From Alviniconcha marisindica (lineage: Eukaryota > Mollusca > Gastropoda > Provannidae), in the NCBI GenBank assembly GCA_018857735.1, contig JABMCL010003094.1:1-64000 (forward strand): a DNA stretch of 64,000 nt. Reading direction: 5' to 3'. The notes beneath the pieces are model-generated. The model worked only from the letters and a program-made list of their open reading frames with translations. It ran no database searches and had not been told where the DNA came from. Below, in pieces: positions 10,761 through 21,480 of the stretch. The translations under genes and the position numbers were made by a program. Position 1 is the stretch's first letter. The number at the start of each line of letters is the position of its first letter.

Positions 10761-10910
10761 GCATTAGAGACACACGACTAACTGTGAATGCTGCAGACAA
10801 GGAAGGGCACTCAACTCTCAGAGAGAGCCAAGGGGCATCAGCGGTGTCTGATGGCCCAGCAGTGGTAGAGGAAACAACGGTGAAGGAGTACATCAAACTG
10901 ACAATGAGAG
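10761..10910 (+). CDS. Exon E': linker exon of the proximal copy
   Basis: The strong acceptor ctgcctttccag and the donor GAGAG|gtagta give a 150-bp exon entered in phase 1. Its frame (GIRDTRLTVNAADKEGHSTL, later VVEETTVKEYIKLTM) is the one that leaves exon E correctly. Its end resembles exon J of the downstream copy (YEQTTVEVCVKM). Exon J runs about 23 residues further and leaves in phase 0. E' leaves in phase 1, which does not fit exon F, so the end of this exon seems to have been lost or altered. Confidence 0.5.
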
Positions 10911-10914
10911 GTAG

Positions 10915-11325
10915 TACAGAAGAGATAGAAGACAGAAGAGCCAGAGAGAGAAGAGTAGGGAGAGAGGAGAAGAGAGGGGAGAAGGAGGGAGAGAGAGAGA
11001 GAGAGAGAAGGGGGTAGGGATGGATGGAGAGGTAGGGTGAGGTGGATGGGAAGAGAGTTGCAAAACTTTCTTTAACCAAGTTAACAGGAAATGACATACA
11101 GTTACACCTTCATTTTACAACTTGCCAGCAGATAAAGTAACCCAAAACTATTGGTACTTTATTGCCAGTAACTTGTTAAACAGCTGAACACATTTTCTAA
11201 AAGAATTTGCCTGTGTTTTTGTCGTATGAAATAAACAAGTTACTGTGGTTTATCTGTTCATACAGCAGAGATCTTCAAAAGAATCCGTGTCTTTCCCCAA
11301 CACTTGTGATTTTGTCCTGCTGCAG
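10915..11325. other. Short intron between E' and F
   Basis: A purine-rich GAGA stretch (10930-11030) followed by AT-rich sequence. I searched for the missing 23-codon exon end seen in exon J and did not find it. It ends with the acceptor tttgtcctgctgcag. Confidence 0.4.
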
Positions 11326-12260
11326 GATGAGGATTCACCTGTTATATCAGACGTCAAGTCCACTACGTATGCATCCATTGGCGGCACCCCGCAGACGGTC
11401 ATCAAAACAAAGCGGTCGGCCATCTCTGCACTCTCTTACAGACCAGTGAAGAGGAAGCGTATCACAGCGCTGGATGCCAGCTCTCATCAGCGCGGAGATA
11501 AAGACGGTGCGGGTACCGACTTGCTGCACCACCTGTCTGACTCCGACGGCTTCAATCAGCACACTGTGCAATCATTCAGGGAGATGGACGCATCCCGTGG
11601 TGCCAACACACTCACAGATGTGTCCGTCAGTAATTCGCCAGGCAGCGATTGTACGAGTGGACTTGTTCGAGCTAAAAGCGTGAACTCCATGCAGTGTGTG
11701 TGTGGAACAGCATCGCTACCCCGTGTTGCTGAGCAGTCCTGTGTGTTTTCATCAGACGCTGAAGACATTGCTGCTGCAGAGTCCGGTGACAGCAGGGTGA
11801 CAGACGATGGGAATGTTGACGAGAGGAGTGGGTCAGGAGGGGATGGGGAGAGGAGTGGAAGAGGAGGAGACGAAGCACAGGGAGAGGTCGTGTCCGTCAA
11901 AATGGAGCCAGTAGAAGGAAGTGCAGCTGAAACCGTGTGGACGGGGGCCCAGGAACAGGAGGTGAAGCAAGAGGCAGGGCTTGACGATGAAGAACATTCA
12001 GATTCTGACAGTGATGGTGATGAGGCTGACGAGTTTAGTGACAGCGAAGAGTTAGGGAGTGAATATGAAGATGACAATGAAAGACTGAGGACAGCCCTAG
12101 AAAACGAGAAGAGAATTCAAGATTTGAGAAGGCAGGCAGAGTCGCTAAAGTGCGGCAAGTGTGAAACAGCATTTTAAAAAACAAGCAGCTGCTGGCGCCA
12201 CCTGGCGAGAGACAACTGTGATGAGTGGTGCGAGCGTTCGGCCTGTGAGAAGGGCTTCAG
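11326..12260 (+). pseudogene. Exon F: acidic region and first C2HC finger, with in-frame stop
   Basis: The exon opens in phase 0 with DEDSPVISDV, matching EEDPPKILDV at the start of exon K. A long Ser/Asp/Glu-rich region follows, with basic RPVKRKR near the start and an acidic run (HSDSDSDGDEADEF) before the finger. The finger reads KCGKCETAF, then TAA (12175-12177), then KTSSCWRHLARDNC and CEKGF in the same frame. Homology to exon K's finger continues straight through the stop. The donor is CTTCAG|gtgggc in phase 2, the same phase as exon K. Apart from the stop the exon is open for about 310 codons. Confidence 0.65.
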
Positions 12261-12474
12261 GTGGGCATGTTATTCAGTAATGGTAGCACAATGGAACTCT
12301 AGATAAAAGGACACCCGTGTGAGAGACCTGTCCTTTTTTAAGACCACATTGTCTGCTAGGTTTGAATAGCTGGTAGAAATTGTTTAGGACCAGGTTTGAA
12401 CAAAATGGATTTGGGGTACAAATAAGATAAATAATAACAGGTGTAATTAAAAATACATCAATCATAGTGCATAT

Positions 12475-12489
12475 ATATATATATATATG
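12475..12489. repeat. (AT)n tract
   Basis: Short alternating TA run in the intron between exons F and G. Confidence 0.8.
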
Positions 12490-12570
12490 CACTCGTTTTT
12501 TCTGCTGATTTTCTTTAGCTTTAAATAATGTGTAATAATAATATTAATAACCTACTGCTTTTTCTGTCAG

Positions 12571-12781
12571 TACACAGCTTGCCCGAAACAGGTACAGGAA
12601 AACCCACTTGTCCAGCACCAGTCAGAAGCCAAAGGACTGCAGGAACCAGCTAATGCAGTGTGCTGACTGCAAGTGCCTGTTCTCCTCTCACAAGAAGTAC
12701 TGCCTACACAAGTCCAAGGGCCGGTGCCATAAGGTCCCCTTACTACACAAAGAGTCTGTTGACGCATGCAGTGCTATACAG
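12571..12781 (+). CDS. Exon G: two Cys/His finger segments of the proximal copy
   Basis: The acceptor tttttctgtcag and phase 2 entry complete the codon from exon F (KGFS|TQLARNRYRKTH), exactly where exon L completes QFG|TRSLLERHIDSH. A C2HC finger follows (QCADCKCLFSSHKKYCLHKS then GRC). The exon leaves in phase 0 at ATACAG|gtctaa, again like exon L. The intron position and phases shared with K/L are strong evidence that F-G and K-L are duplicates. Confidence 0.65.
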
Positions 12782-13785
12782 GTCTAAAGAACTATGAAGG
12801 ACATTGAATGTTATAATCGTTATAACGATCATTTCTAAGTATAGATTAGTGTGGACAGAGCCTGTTGACTTGTGCAGCACTGTACAGATCTAAAGAACTG
12901 GGGAGGACATTGAATATAATAATAACAACGATCATTTCTAAGTGCAGATTAGTGTGGACAGAACATGTTCACTTGCACAGCACTACACAGATCTAAACAA
13001 CTGGTGTGACATTAGTTGTGATGGATAGAGCCTGTTGACATACACAGCACTACACAGATCTAAAGAACTGGTAGGACATTGTTTATTTGTGATGGATAGA
13101 GCCTGTTGACATACACAGCACTACACAGATCTAAACAACTGGTGTGACATTAGTTGTGATGGATAGAGCCTGTTGACATACACAGCCCTACACAGATCTA
13201 AAGAACTGGTAGGACATTGTTTATTTGTGATGGATAGAGCCTGTTGACATACACAGCCCTACACAGATCTAAAGAACTGGTGGACATTGTTTATTGTGAT
13301 GGATAGAGCCTGTTGACATACACAGCACTACACAGATCTAAAGAACTGGTAGGACATTAGTTGTGTCTGATAGAGCCTGTTGACACACACAGCACTACAC
13401 AGATCTAAAGAACTGGGAGGACATTGTTTATTTGTGGTGGACAGAGCCTGTTGACATACACAGCACTACACAGATCTAAAGAACTGGGAGGACATTAGTT
13501 GCGATGGATAGAGCCTGTTGACACACACAGTGCTACACAGATCTAAAGAACTGGGAGGACATTAGTTGTGTCTGATAGAGCCTGTTGACACACACAGTGC
13601 TACACAGATCCAAAGAACTGGTAGGACATAAGTTGTGATGGATAGAGCCTGTTGACACACACAGCACTACACAGATCTAAAGAACTGGTAGGACATAAGT
13701 TGTGATGGATAGAGCCTGTTGACACACACAGTGCTACACAGATCTAAAGAACTGGTAGGACATTAGTTGTGATAAATAGAGCCTG
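12740..13785 (+). repeat. About 63-bp minisatellite derived from the exon G/donor edge
   Basis: About 17 copies of gagcctgttgacacacacag, cactacacagatctaaagaa and a short spacer. The exon itself ends gagtctgttgacgcatgcag, tgctatacag|gtctaaagaa, so the unit spans the coding end and donor. In the repeats the donor GT is AT (cacag|atctaa), so they are not splice-competent. Confidence 0.9.
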
Positions 13786-14070
13786 TTGACACCGGGGCGG
13801 GTGGGAGGGAAGTTTAAAAAGGAAAATGTATAGAGCACTTAAGTGCTTTACAATATTTTCATTTAATGACCACAGTGATAATCTACATCTCTGCAGACAT
13901 TTTTGATTTGGTGATTGTGCAAATGTCTAGAGTATGTGTAACTGTGGGATCTTTTTAGCCACTGTGTTTGCCATATGTACCATGTGATCCCAAAGAATTG
14001 CAAAGAATATGCTTATTTCTATCAGCAGAATGAAGATTAATTGCAAAAGTTTGATTTGGTTTAATGTGTG
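13786..14070. other. Possible dispersed-element fragment
   Basis: Contains agagcacttaagtgctttac and a gggatcttttagcc-like block. Related gatcttt blocks recur near 30690 and 33860, so this may be part of a dispersed element. No open frame. Confidence 0.3.
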
Positions 14071-14074
14071 TGTA

Positions 14075-14085
14075 TGGTCTGTGTT

Positions 14086-14138
<53 letters not shown>
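14075..14138. repeat. (GT)n microsatellite
   Basis: Pure GT run of about 55-60 bp. Confidence 0.95.
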
Positions 14139-14139
14139 C

Positions 14140-14865
14140 AAAGGTACATTCTCTTTCGCATCTCCTCTCTCATTTGTTTTGCCTGTTCAACTTTCTCTTC
14201 CAGTCTTGTCTTTTTTCCTGATTTTCCCCCCTAAAAGTCTCCAACAGCTTTCTGTAAGAGAGATGCCTCTTTTACATGGCTCTTGTTATTCAGCTGGGAA
14301 ATGACGGTGGGTTGTGTATACAGCTTGCCGACGTATGGCACCAGTATTTGCCATTATGCTTTATGCATGTTTCTGTCCATTCCATTTGTATATTTTTCTT
14401 TAATCTGTTATTGATAAATTAGAGTGGTCAGTGATACCAGCATGTCGTAGCCTCATGTGCGTTTTTGACAAGGGCAGTAATGCTGAAGGGACTAACTCCT
14501 GGAAAACTTGTGTTTGATGTTTGTGTATGTATGTTTTGTTTTATGTTTGTGTAGGGATTGATTTTGTGGATTGACTTGAGAAAGAGTTTATGTATGAGAA
14601 GAGTTTTAAAATGTGCATTTGCTTATGACAGAGTCTGACTGTCCCGAGGTGCCTCTGTGCAGTGACAGGCCGCTAAAATCCATTTACTGACGAACTAACT
14701 GACACCGTTTCAGTTCAAAATGCCTTTCACCCACGTACACCTCTGTGTGATTTTATTTATTCTGTTTCATTGATTTGTTTGTTAACTTTCCTCAGCTAAG
14801 ATATTGAGGATGATCCAGTGATGGGTGAGAAGGGAGCATGTGCCACAGGTTCCCCACCCCTGTAC
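14140..14865. other. Non-repetitive intergenic or intron DNA
   Basis: Pyrimidine-rich then mixed sequence. No gene, RNA or repeat recognised. Confidence 0.4.
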
Positions 14866-15306
14866 ATGCTGCCATACATACATACTGCCATACATACATG
14901 CATACTGCCATACATACATACTGCTACACATACATACTGCCATACATACATACTGCTACACATGCATACTGCCATACATACATACTGCCATACATACATA
15001 CTGCTACACATACATACTGCCATACATACATACTGCTACACATACATACTGCTACACACACATATTGCCAGACATACATACTGCCATACATACATACTGC
15101 TACACATACTGCCAGACATACTGCCATACATACATACTGCTACACATACATACTGCCATACATACTGCTACACATACATACTGCCATACATACTGCCGTA
15201 CATACTGCTGTACATACATACTGCCATACATACTGCTACACATACATACTGCCATACATATTGCCATACATACATACTGCCATACATACATACTGCCATA
15301 CATACA
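14866..15306. repeat. 16-bp minisatellite (catacatactgccata)
   Basis: About 27 copies alternating the variants actgccatacatacat and actgctacacatacat, with a few 12-bp short units. All three + frames are open, but this is a repeat translation. Confidence 0.95.
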
Positions 15307-15779
15307 AGTGTGCTGTTGCTCACCACTCAGCAGCTGTACTCTGACTTCAGGGATTCAATAATGGAGTCTGTAATGTCATAAGGAGTACTATAACTGAAAG
15401 TAATCCTGCCAGGGAACTCCTAGCACAACAAACATTTTGCTTTTGCCCAAACATTCTGCCAGGCAAACAAACAAACAAAAAAAGAAAAGAAAAAACGGCA
15501 GTTAAATGATGACAACTTCAGATTGGGGCTATTCATTAATTTGATCCTTAAATTCATTCATATTTGCAAGCATTCATTTCCATTCCTTTGTTTACGTTTT
15601 TTCTTTTCTTTTCATTTCGGTAATTCATCATTTTGAGAATACATTTTCCTTTGTTTTGATTTCTTATGTCTTTTTTGTGTGTCTTTTTTCTTTCTTTTTT
15701 CCCTTTTTTTCTCACTAAAAACCCAACTACTGTATCAAAGTTTCAACTTCTATAAGCACACATGTATGCATGCACGCTC

Positions 15780-16165
15780 ACATGCACCCACACACGCACA
15801 CGACACGCACACACAACACACACACACACACACACATCCCTCTTTCTCACACAAACACTCTGCCTCTCTTCTCTCTGATTCTCTCAGACATGTACACACA
15901 CTCCCTCTCTTCTCTTCTCTCTCTCTCACACACACATACACACTCTGCCTCTCTCTCAATCTCATGCTCACATACATTTATTCTCTTGCACACACCTATG
16001 TGCACTCCCACATGTACACATGCACTCTCGCACACATACACTCTAACATGCATGCATTCACACATGTACACTCTTTCACACACATACACTGTAACATTCA
16101 TGTGTTCACACATGTACACTCTTTCACGTGCATGCGTTCACACATGTACACTCTTTCACACACTT
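15780..16165. repeat. CA/CT-rich low-complexity region
   Basis: (CA)n and (CT)n runs merging into repeated cacacatgtacactctttcac blocks (about 15990-16165). Confidence 0.85.
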
Positions 16166-16169
16166 GTCT

Positions 16170-16907
16170 TTCTCTCATTGTCACTCGTATTCTGTTGCTT
16201 ATTGAAGTTTTTCTGTCTTTTCTCTTTCCCTTTTTCATGGCATGCATGAGAGTGCCTTTATTTTCCCTTCCCTTTTGGCTTTCTTGTTCTAAGCATGCTT
16301 GTGAATGGATATGGCGATATTGTGGAGCATGTTTTGAATCTTTTTCTGTTGGAATCTTTTCAAAATTCCCCCTCCGTGTGTGTGTATAGTATCACTAGAA
16401 TGAGCACCTCATGGACATGGGCTGAACACAAAACCACACTGAATCTCTTCTACTGCTTTGCAGAATGCAGTAGCTTATTTATTTATTTTTATTTAACTTT
16501 TTGTTTGTTGTTTTGTTGCTTTTGCATCAGACCCCCTCAGAGTCAGAGTGGCTGTGTAATAAACAAGTCAGTTTCTGAATGGCATGATTCTGGCCATTAA
16601 CTAATGGATGAAAGTGAAGAAATTAATTTTGTTTATAAATTCCCTTACACACATTCCTGCACTCTGAGTCCGAGTCACTGACTGAAAAAGGACAATGCAC
16701 CCACTCACCCTACGTTCTTTATTACAAGGTCCACAGGTTCTTCTTATTCTGTGCTCACACACACTCAGACACATGCTTTCCCCACAGGTACTGCACGCGC
16801 ACCCCCAGTTGACAATGCACCCACTACCAAGTCAAGTGAGTGTAGGTGAGGTTTGGGATGATTGCTCAGTAATTGAGTAAGCTACACTACTGTGGAATTT
16901 CTTTCAG
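16170..16907. other. Non-repetitive DNA, nothing recognised
   Basis: T-rich stretch followed by mixed sequence ending in the strong acceptor aatttctttcag at 16907. Confidence 0.4.
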
Positions 16908-17231
16908 CTGACACTGAGGAGAAGAGAATGTCAAAAGAAATTCCATCAGCTCAGACTGATCCGATTTATACTACATTGTGGCTTCTGTTGCAAACTTATT
17001 TTCCAACCAGTCAGACCTCGGATGTATTTCACAGTCTTCAGGGTACCTCAAATTGGGCACGTATGGGCCAGTTCAACAGGATCTTCGTCGCGGCGCTGTA
17101 TTTGCCTCCCTTGGTATGCAGCTCTTTGCTCGGGAGGAAATAAAAGTGTCGATTTTGTGGTGCTGGCGTTGGAGCTGCTTGCAGGCAAAGAGGTATTCGG
17201 GAAATTTTATCCGAGCTTGCATGTAGTGTAA
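16908..17231 (+). CDS. Possible terminal exon (H) of the proximal zinc-finger copy
   Basis: The strong acceptor tttctttcag at 16907 opens two overlapping frames. One enters in phase 0, as exon G requires, and runs about 107 codons to a TAA at 17229 (ending LLAGKEVFGKFYPSLHVV). The other enters in phase 1, reads ADTEEKRMSKEIPSAQTDP and stops at about 17143. An AATAAA lies at about 17551. I do not recognise either protein. A terminal exon of the upstream gene, an unrelated exon, or a chance open stretch are all possible. Confidence 0.3.
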   Translation: MTLRRRECQKKFHQLRLIRFILHCGFCCKLIFQPVRPRMYFTVFRVPQIGHVWASSTGSSSRRCICLPWYAALCSGGNKSVDFVVLALELLAGKEVFGKFYPSLHVV

Positions 17232-17550
17232 CGAGTAAAAATTTAAGGCTACTGATTCATAAGGCTTTTATGTGTGTAAATTATTGTAAGCAGCTTCAGT
17301 ATTCTTAATTTTATTTTCAGATGTGTTCGATCCCTTTGTTGCAAAGCTCAAGGCCATCCACATTTTAAAATGTCCAAAATTTGGACTTAGCTTGGTCTGG
17401 ATTTTGTTTTGGACGGGATTATTTAAATTGTAGAACTTTAAAGTTGTAGAACTTTACATGTATTAAGCAAGCCGTAGTCACTCCACACCAAGTTAAAAAA
17501 CGGCAATACGTGTGTGTAACTTTGAACTCGAGTTACCTTTTTAAAACTTT

Positions 17551-17556
17551 AATAAA
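17551..17556 (+). terminator. Candidate polyadenylation signal
   Basis: AATAAA about 320 bp after the stop of candidate exon H, in T-rich surroundings. It would end a short upstream transcript if exon H is real. Confidence 0.25.
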
Positions 17557-17869
17557 AGCGCCATTGTGTGTAACTTATTACAGTAAAACTTATACTTTAT
17601 ACAAAGACTGGAGTTTGGTTACAGAGATTGTTGTTGTTCCTCTTCTTTTTTTAAATATTTTGTTAAAGAAACTGGAAGTCTTGAAAGTCTGATTCTTGTT
17701 CAATTTTGTTTTTATTTTCAGGCTAGACTATAAATATAATTTGTATTTTATTTAAAGGTGTCTGTCACTGGTATTTAAATTTTTATGCCATAATGTTCAA
17801 CAATAAGTGAATAATATCATTAACAATAACAGCGGTGTAGCACACTAGCAGTGAGCATTCATAACACTA

Positions 17870-17995
17870 ACAGGGGCAGGGAGAGCACTGGACTCCTAAC
17901 TGGAATGTTTTGGGCTTGATCCCTGGCAGGAAAATGTTCTCCAGGGTAAACTTTCTGTGCTGACTCTTCTAAAAATCTAATATATTTAAAATAAT
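17870..17995 (+). mobile_element. tRNA-derived SINE fragment
   Basis: gggcagggagagcactggac resembles a pol III A box and gggcttgatccc, about 35 bp later, a B box, followed by cctggcagg. The downstream block aactttctgtgctgactctt occurs in reverse complement near 30752-30771, as expected for a dispersed family. The element fades into an AT/ATA-rich tail. Confidence 0.5.
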
Positions 17996-17999
17996 AATA

Positions 18000-19113
18000 A
18001 TACTTTTAATTTTATTAGTAATAATCAGTTTCCATTCCACCCACAACAAAGACCTGGGTGATTCTTCCAAAGGCTTACTTGTAGTAGTACTAGTACTACT
18101 GCTGCTGTAGTTCTGGTAGGTGGCAGGTTACAGTTAGTAGTTACACAGTTACAGCTAAGCACTCATACAGACATACCCTCTCAGAATGAACTAATAAATT
18201 GTACAAAGTTTCTATAGAAAGAAGTTGGTTGTATATATATCTATCTAAAAGAAGAAGTATGATGCCATGAGGTTGTTCAATTCAGTTTAAGATGGCACCT
18301 GCATCAGTAGTACTGTAGTACCAATTATACACAAGAAAGACCATTTAATCTGCTCCATTCAGTGAATCAGCCTCTCATTAGTCTCAATCTCAGGAATTTC
18401 CCAAGTGTTGCCTTGGAAACAGTTCCAGTGTTAATCTGATTGGTGATGGCCCTTTCTCATCCTTTTATTAGTTTAAAGATCATCCAGCTGGCAGTGCTTC
18501 TCCTTTACACCTCTCTCAGTCTCATCCAGTTGTTTGATAATGATAGTTGATACTGATAGTGGGATGCTTCAGTCTCAGGTACTGAGTTAGTGTCTCAGGC
18601 TTCTCAATTACTGACATCTTGTGAGACACTTGTAAACCATTGCTTTATCCTCCAGTCTGTCTGTTTTGTTCCTTTCCCTTGACTCCAGCATGTCCGGACA
18701 GTACACCCACATGAGTCTTACTCTTAGTCTGAACATGGATGTTGAAAATTGACACTTTCTTAGTCTGGGCTTCCAATTCCATTGTTCCACTTCCAATTCC
18801 ACTTTTCACTTTGTTTCACATGTAGGCCTACAAATGATAATATCCAGGACAGGCCGTGGCTGGGTGAATGGTGTGATGTGCCGGTTGGTAATCTGTCTAG
18901 TATAATACTAATAGTAGTAAAAGTCAGCTCCTGGCTGGCATATGGTGAAAGGCATTGTCTCAGACTCATTTACTGACCAAGTCACTGAAAACTAGCTTTA
19001 CTTTTGGTAGGGGCTTATGAAGTGTATACAGCTAACTTTATCACTATCAACACCGTGATTACCTTCAGTGTTTGCATTTTATCGTAAGTTAAATGCCTTT
19101 GTTACACTTGCAG
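18000..19113. other. Non-repetitive DNA before exon I
   Basis: Includes a perfect 18-bp palindrome (agtagtactagtactact, about 18083-18100). No coding exon recognised. It ends with the acceptor ttacacttgcag. Confidence 0.4.
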
Positions 19114-19362
19114 CCCGGGACAACATTCTGCTTGCAGGAATCAAAATGGCAGATGATTCCTCAGTTCCTGCCTGCTCTGCAACTGAGACGCCAACAGAAG
19201 CAAGAGCAACGGGAGGAATGTCAGTAAATCTGAATGCAGCTGATGCCAGTCCAGCAATGATGCTGACAGTGAGCCATGTTCCTGTGGGGCAGGTGGATGA
19301 AACTGGTGATGGAGTTGGGAAACTGTGCAACTCATCTGCACCTTCAGGCAAAAAGGAGCCAG
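19114..19362 (+). CDS. Exon I: predicted start exon
   Basis: The acceptor acacttgcag opens a frame through MADDSSVPACSATETPTEAR; the donor GAGCCAG|gtttgc leaves in phase 1. The ATG at 19146 has a good context. The upstream 32 nt are also open (ARDNILLAGIK), so the exon could instead be internal with phase 1 entry, as its counterpart exon E is. Confidence 0.65.
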
Positions 19363-21399
19363 GTTTGCTTGCTTTTGGGGCATGGCCGTCCCTCAGTTGT
19401 AAAACTTTCTTAGTTCTATGCTAGAGGCAAAGCAGCCTAGGTGAGTTGATTTCAGGCATGAAATTTTAGATTAACATGATAACAGGAAATCTTACGGGTA
19501 TGACTCTATGAGAATGAGTTCTAAAGTTGTCATTTCATAGAGTATACCTATCCTGTAAAAAAAACATTGGTGCCATATAGATATTATAAATCTTATAATT
19601 TATAATTGTAGGGAAGTGGGGTGGGGAGTGAAGGAAGCAGGTTGGAAGCGTGAATGAAGAGTCACAAGTCAGCGGTTGCTATAACATAACTTTTAATTAC
19701 GCCAACCAGGAAACAGTGTCTCTGTTGGAAAAGACATAAGCAAACAAAACATTTAGAACATGAAACTTGAAAGCAAATGTAAAGACTAAACAACAGCAAT
19801 TATCTAATAAATACATTAACCATGTAGTTTACCTGTAGGTTACTATAATACATTATGGTAACTGTGACAAAATGATTAATAATCAGGCACATAAATTGTG
19901 TGCATGACTTGCAGTTGCACTTAAAACCAGTATCTCACAGTGTCGCGGTGAGTATCAAAGACACAGCAGTACCAACTAAACAGGAAGAGTGAGATAAGTG
20001 TTACAGCAGTTCCATTTTTAAAGCACACAACGAGACTGACAGTGACACAGGTGGCACTTGGGACCATGCCATGTACAAAAGGGCTACAGCATGTCACTGT
20101 TACTGACTAGCAGAGCATATCTGTGAACAAAGTCAAGGGTCTTACTGACATGGGTAGCACATCAAGAATCTAAGCTGCTGCTCTGTCTGCTCGGTTGGTG
20201 AACAGAGACAAAGACCTAGTTGCCACTACTGACACGCATCACTGACCAGTTCGGGTACACACACAAAGACCCAGTAAGGGTTTACAAGCTAAGCAGAGGT
20301 AAATCTGCGCGCCCAAGACTCGGCCATACAAAAGCGGGATCAAAACAGAAATGACATGTCTTGCAGTTTATACAATCACCCCTATGCACTAGACTATATT
20401 CAACTATTAAAATGAACATTCAACAACTTATGAAGTCAGCATCTTCAAAGTGTTAGCCATGAAATAGCACCGATTGCATGCAGAAAAACAGATCAGTAGG
20501 AACAAATAAGTTGTGCCGTGCAGAGATCTGCACGGCCACACAGACTAAGGACTCATACTTTAGAGGGACAACTTTGCATCAGCAAAGCATCACTCAAACT
20601 GAACATCCAACAATGGCAGCATAACATACTATAACTAGCTACATATCAGATAACCAGGGTTAGCTGCATACATGTTGGAAGCACTGGTCATCTTGTGGCA
20701 TAAAAGCTTAAAATTTGAACACACAATGTACACTCACGCCATGGTGGCTGCAACCAGGCGGCACTCTGACGCCAAAATTACCCACATGTTCAAGCACCAA
20801 AATCAAGGCATGCTGTGAACATGGTAACATTATAAACATACATCATTTACATCAATAAGAAACAATAGAATAACAAGCCATAGAAAAATAACTACTTACA
20901 GGCTCTCCCCTGAATCGGAAGCATTGGTGCCCGGGTAACGCGCACACTAAAAGGCGACCTGCTTCTGCAGGGACGCCGGGGGAAAGAGGACGCGGCGGGC
21001 CCAGCGCGCAAGTTTTAACACTTCAGATAATTAGGGCCATAAAACTCCCACCCAATCAAAAAGAGAAAGGACGACCGGAAAGAAACGGTTAAAGGGTCAT
21101 GGCCCTGGACACGCACAATGCACTTGGTTACATAATTATCATGTTAAACTTAAAGATACTAGTAGTAGTAGTACTGACAGAGCTCAGCCAACAGTGACAA
21201 TGTGTTCACCCCCATCTTTTTGAGTCCTATGAGTTTTCTGACTCGTGGTCAGTGTGCCAAAGTAAAAGTCTCTGAGCTGTTGAATAATGCTGTCATTGGA
21301 AGTCAGTGGAGTGCCATGCAAATTGTTTTAGATTACTATTTATAGATATGGATATTTATAGATCATGGTGCCTGATTTCTCCTTTAATTTTAGTTTCAG

Positions 21400-21480
<81 letters not shown>

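Noticed and set aside
14818..15381. His/Tyr/Thr-rich frames
   Set aside because: 16-bp satellite open in three frames.
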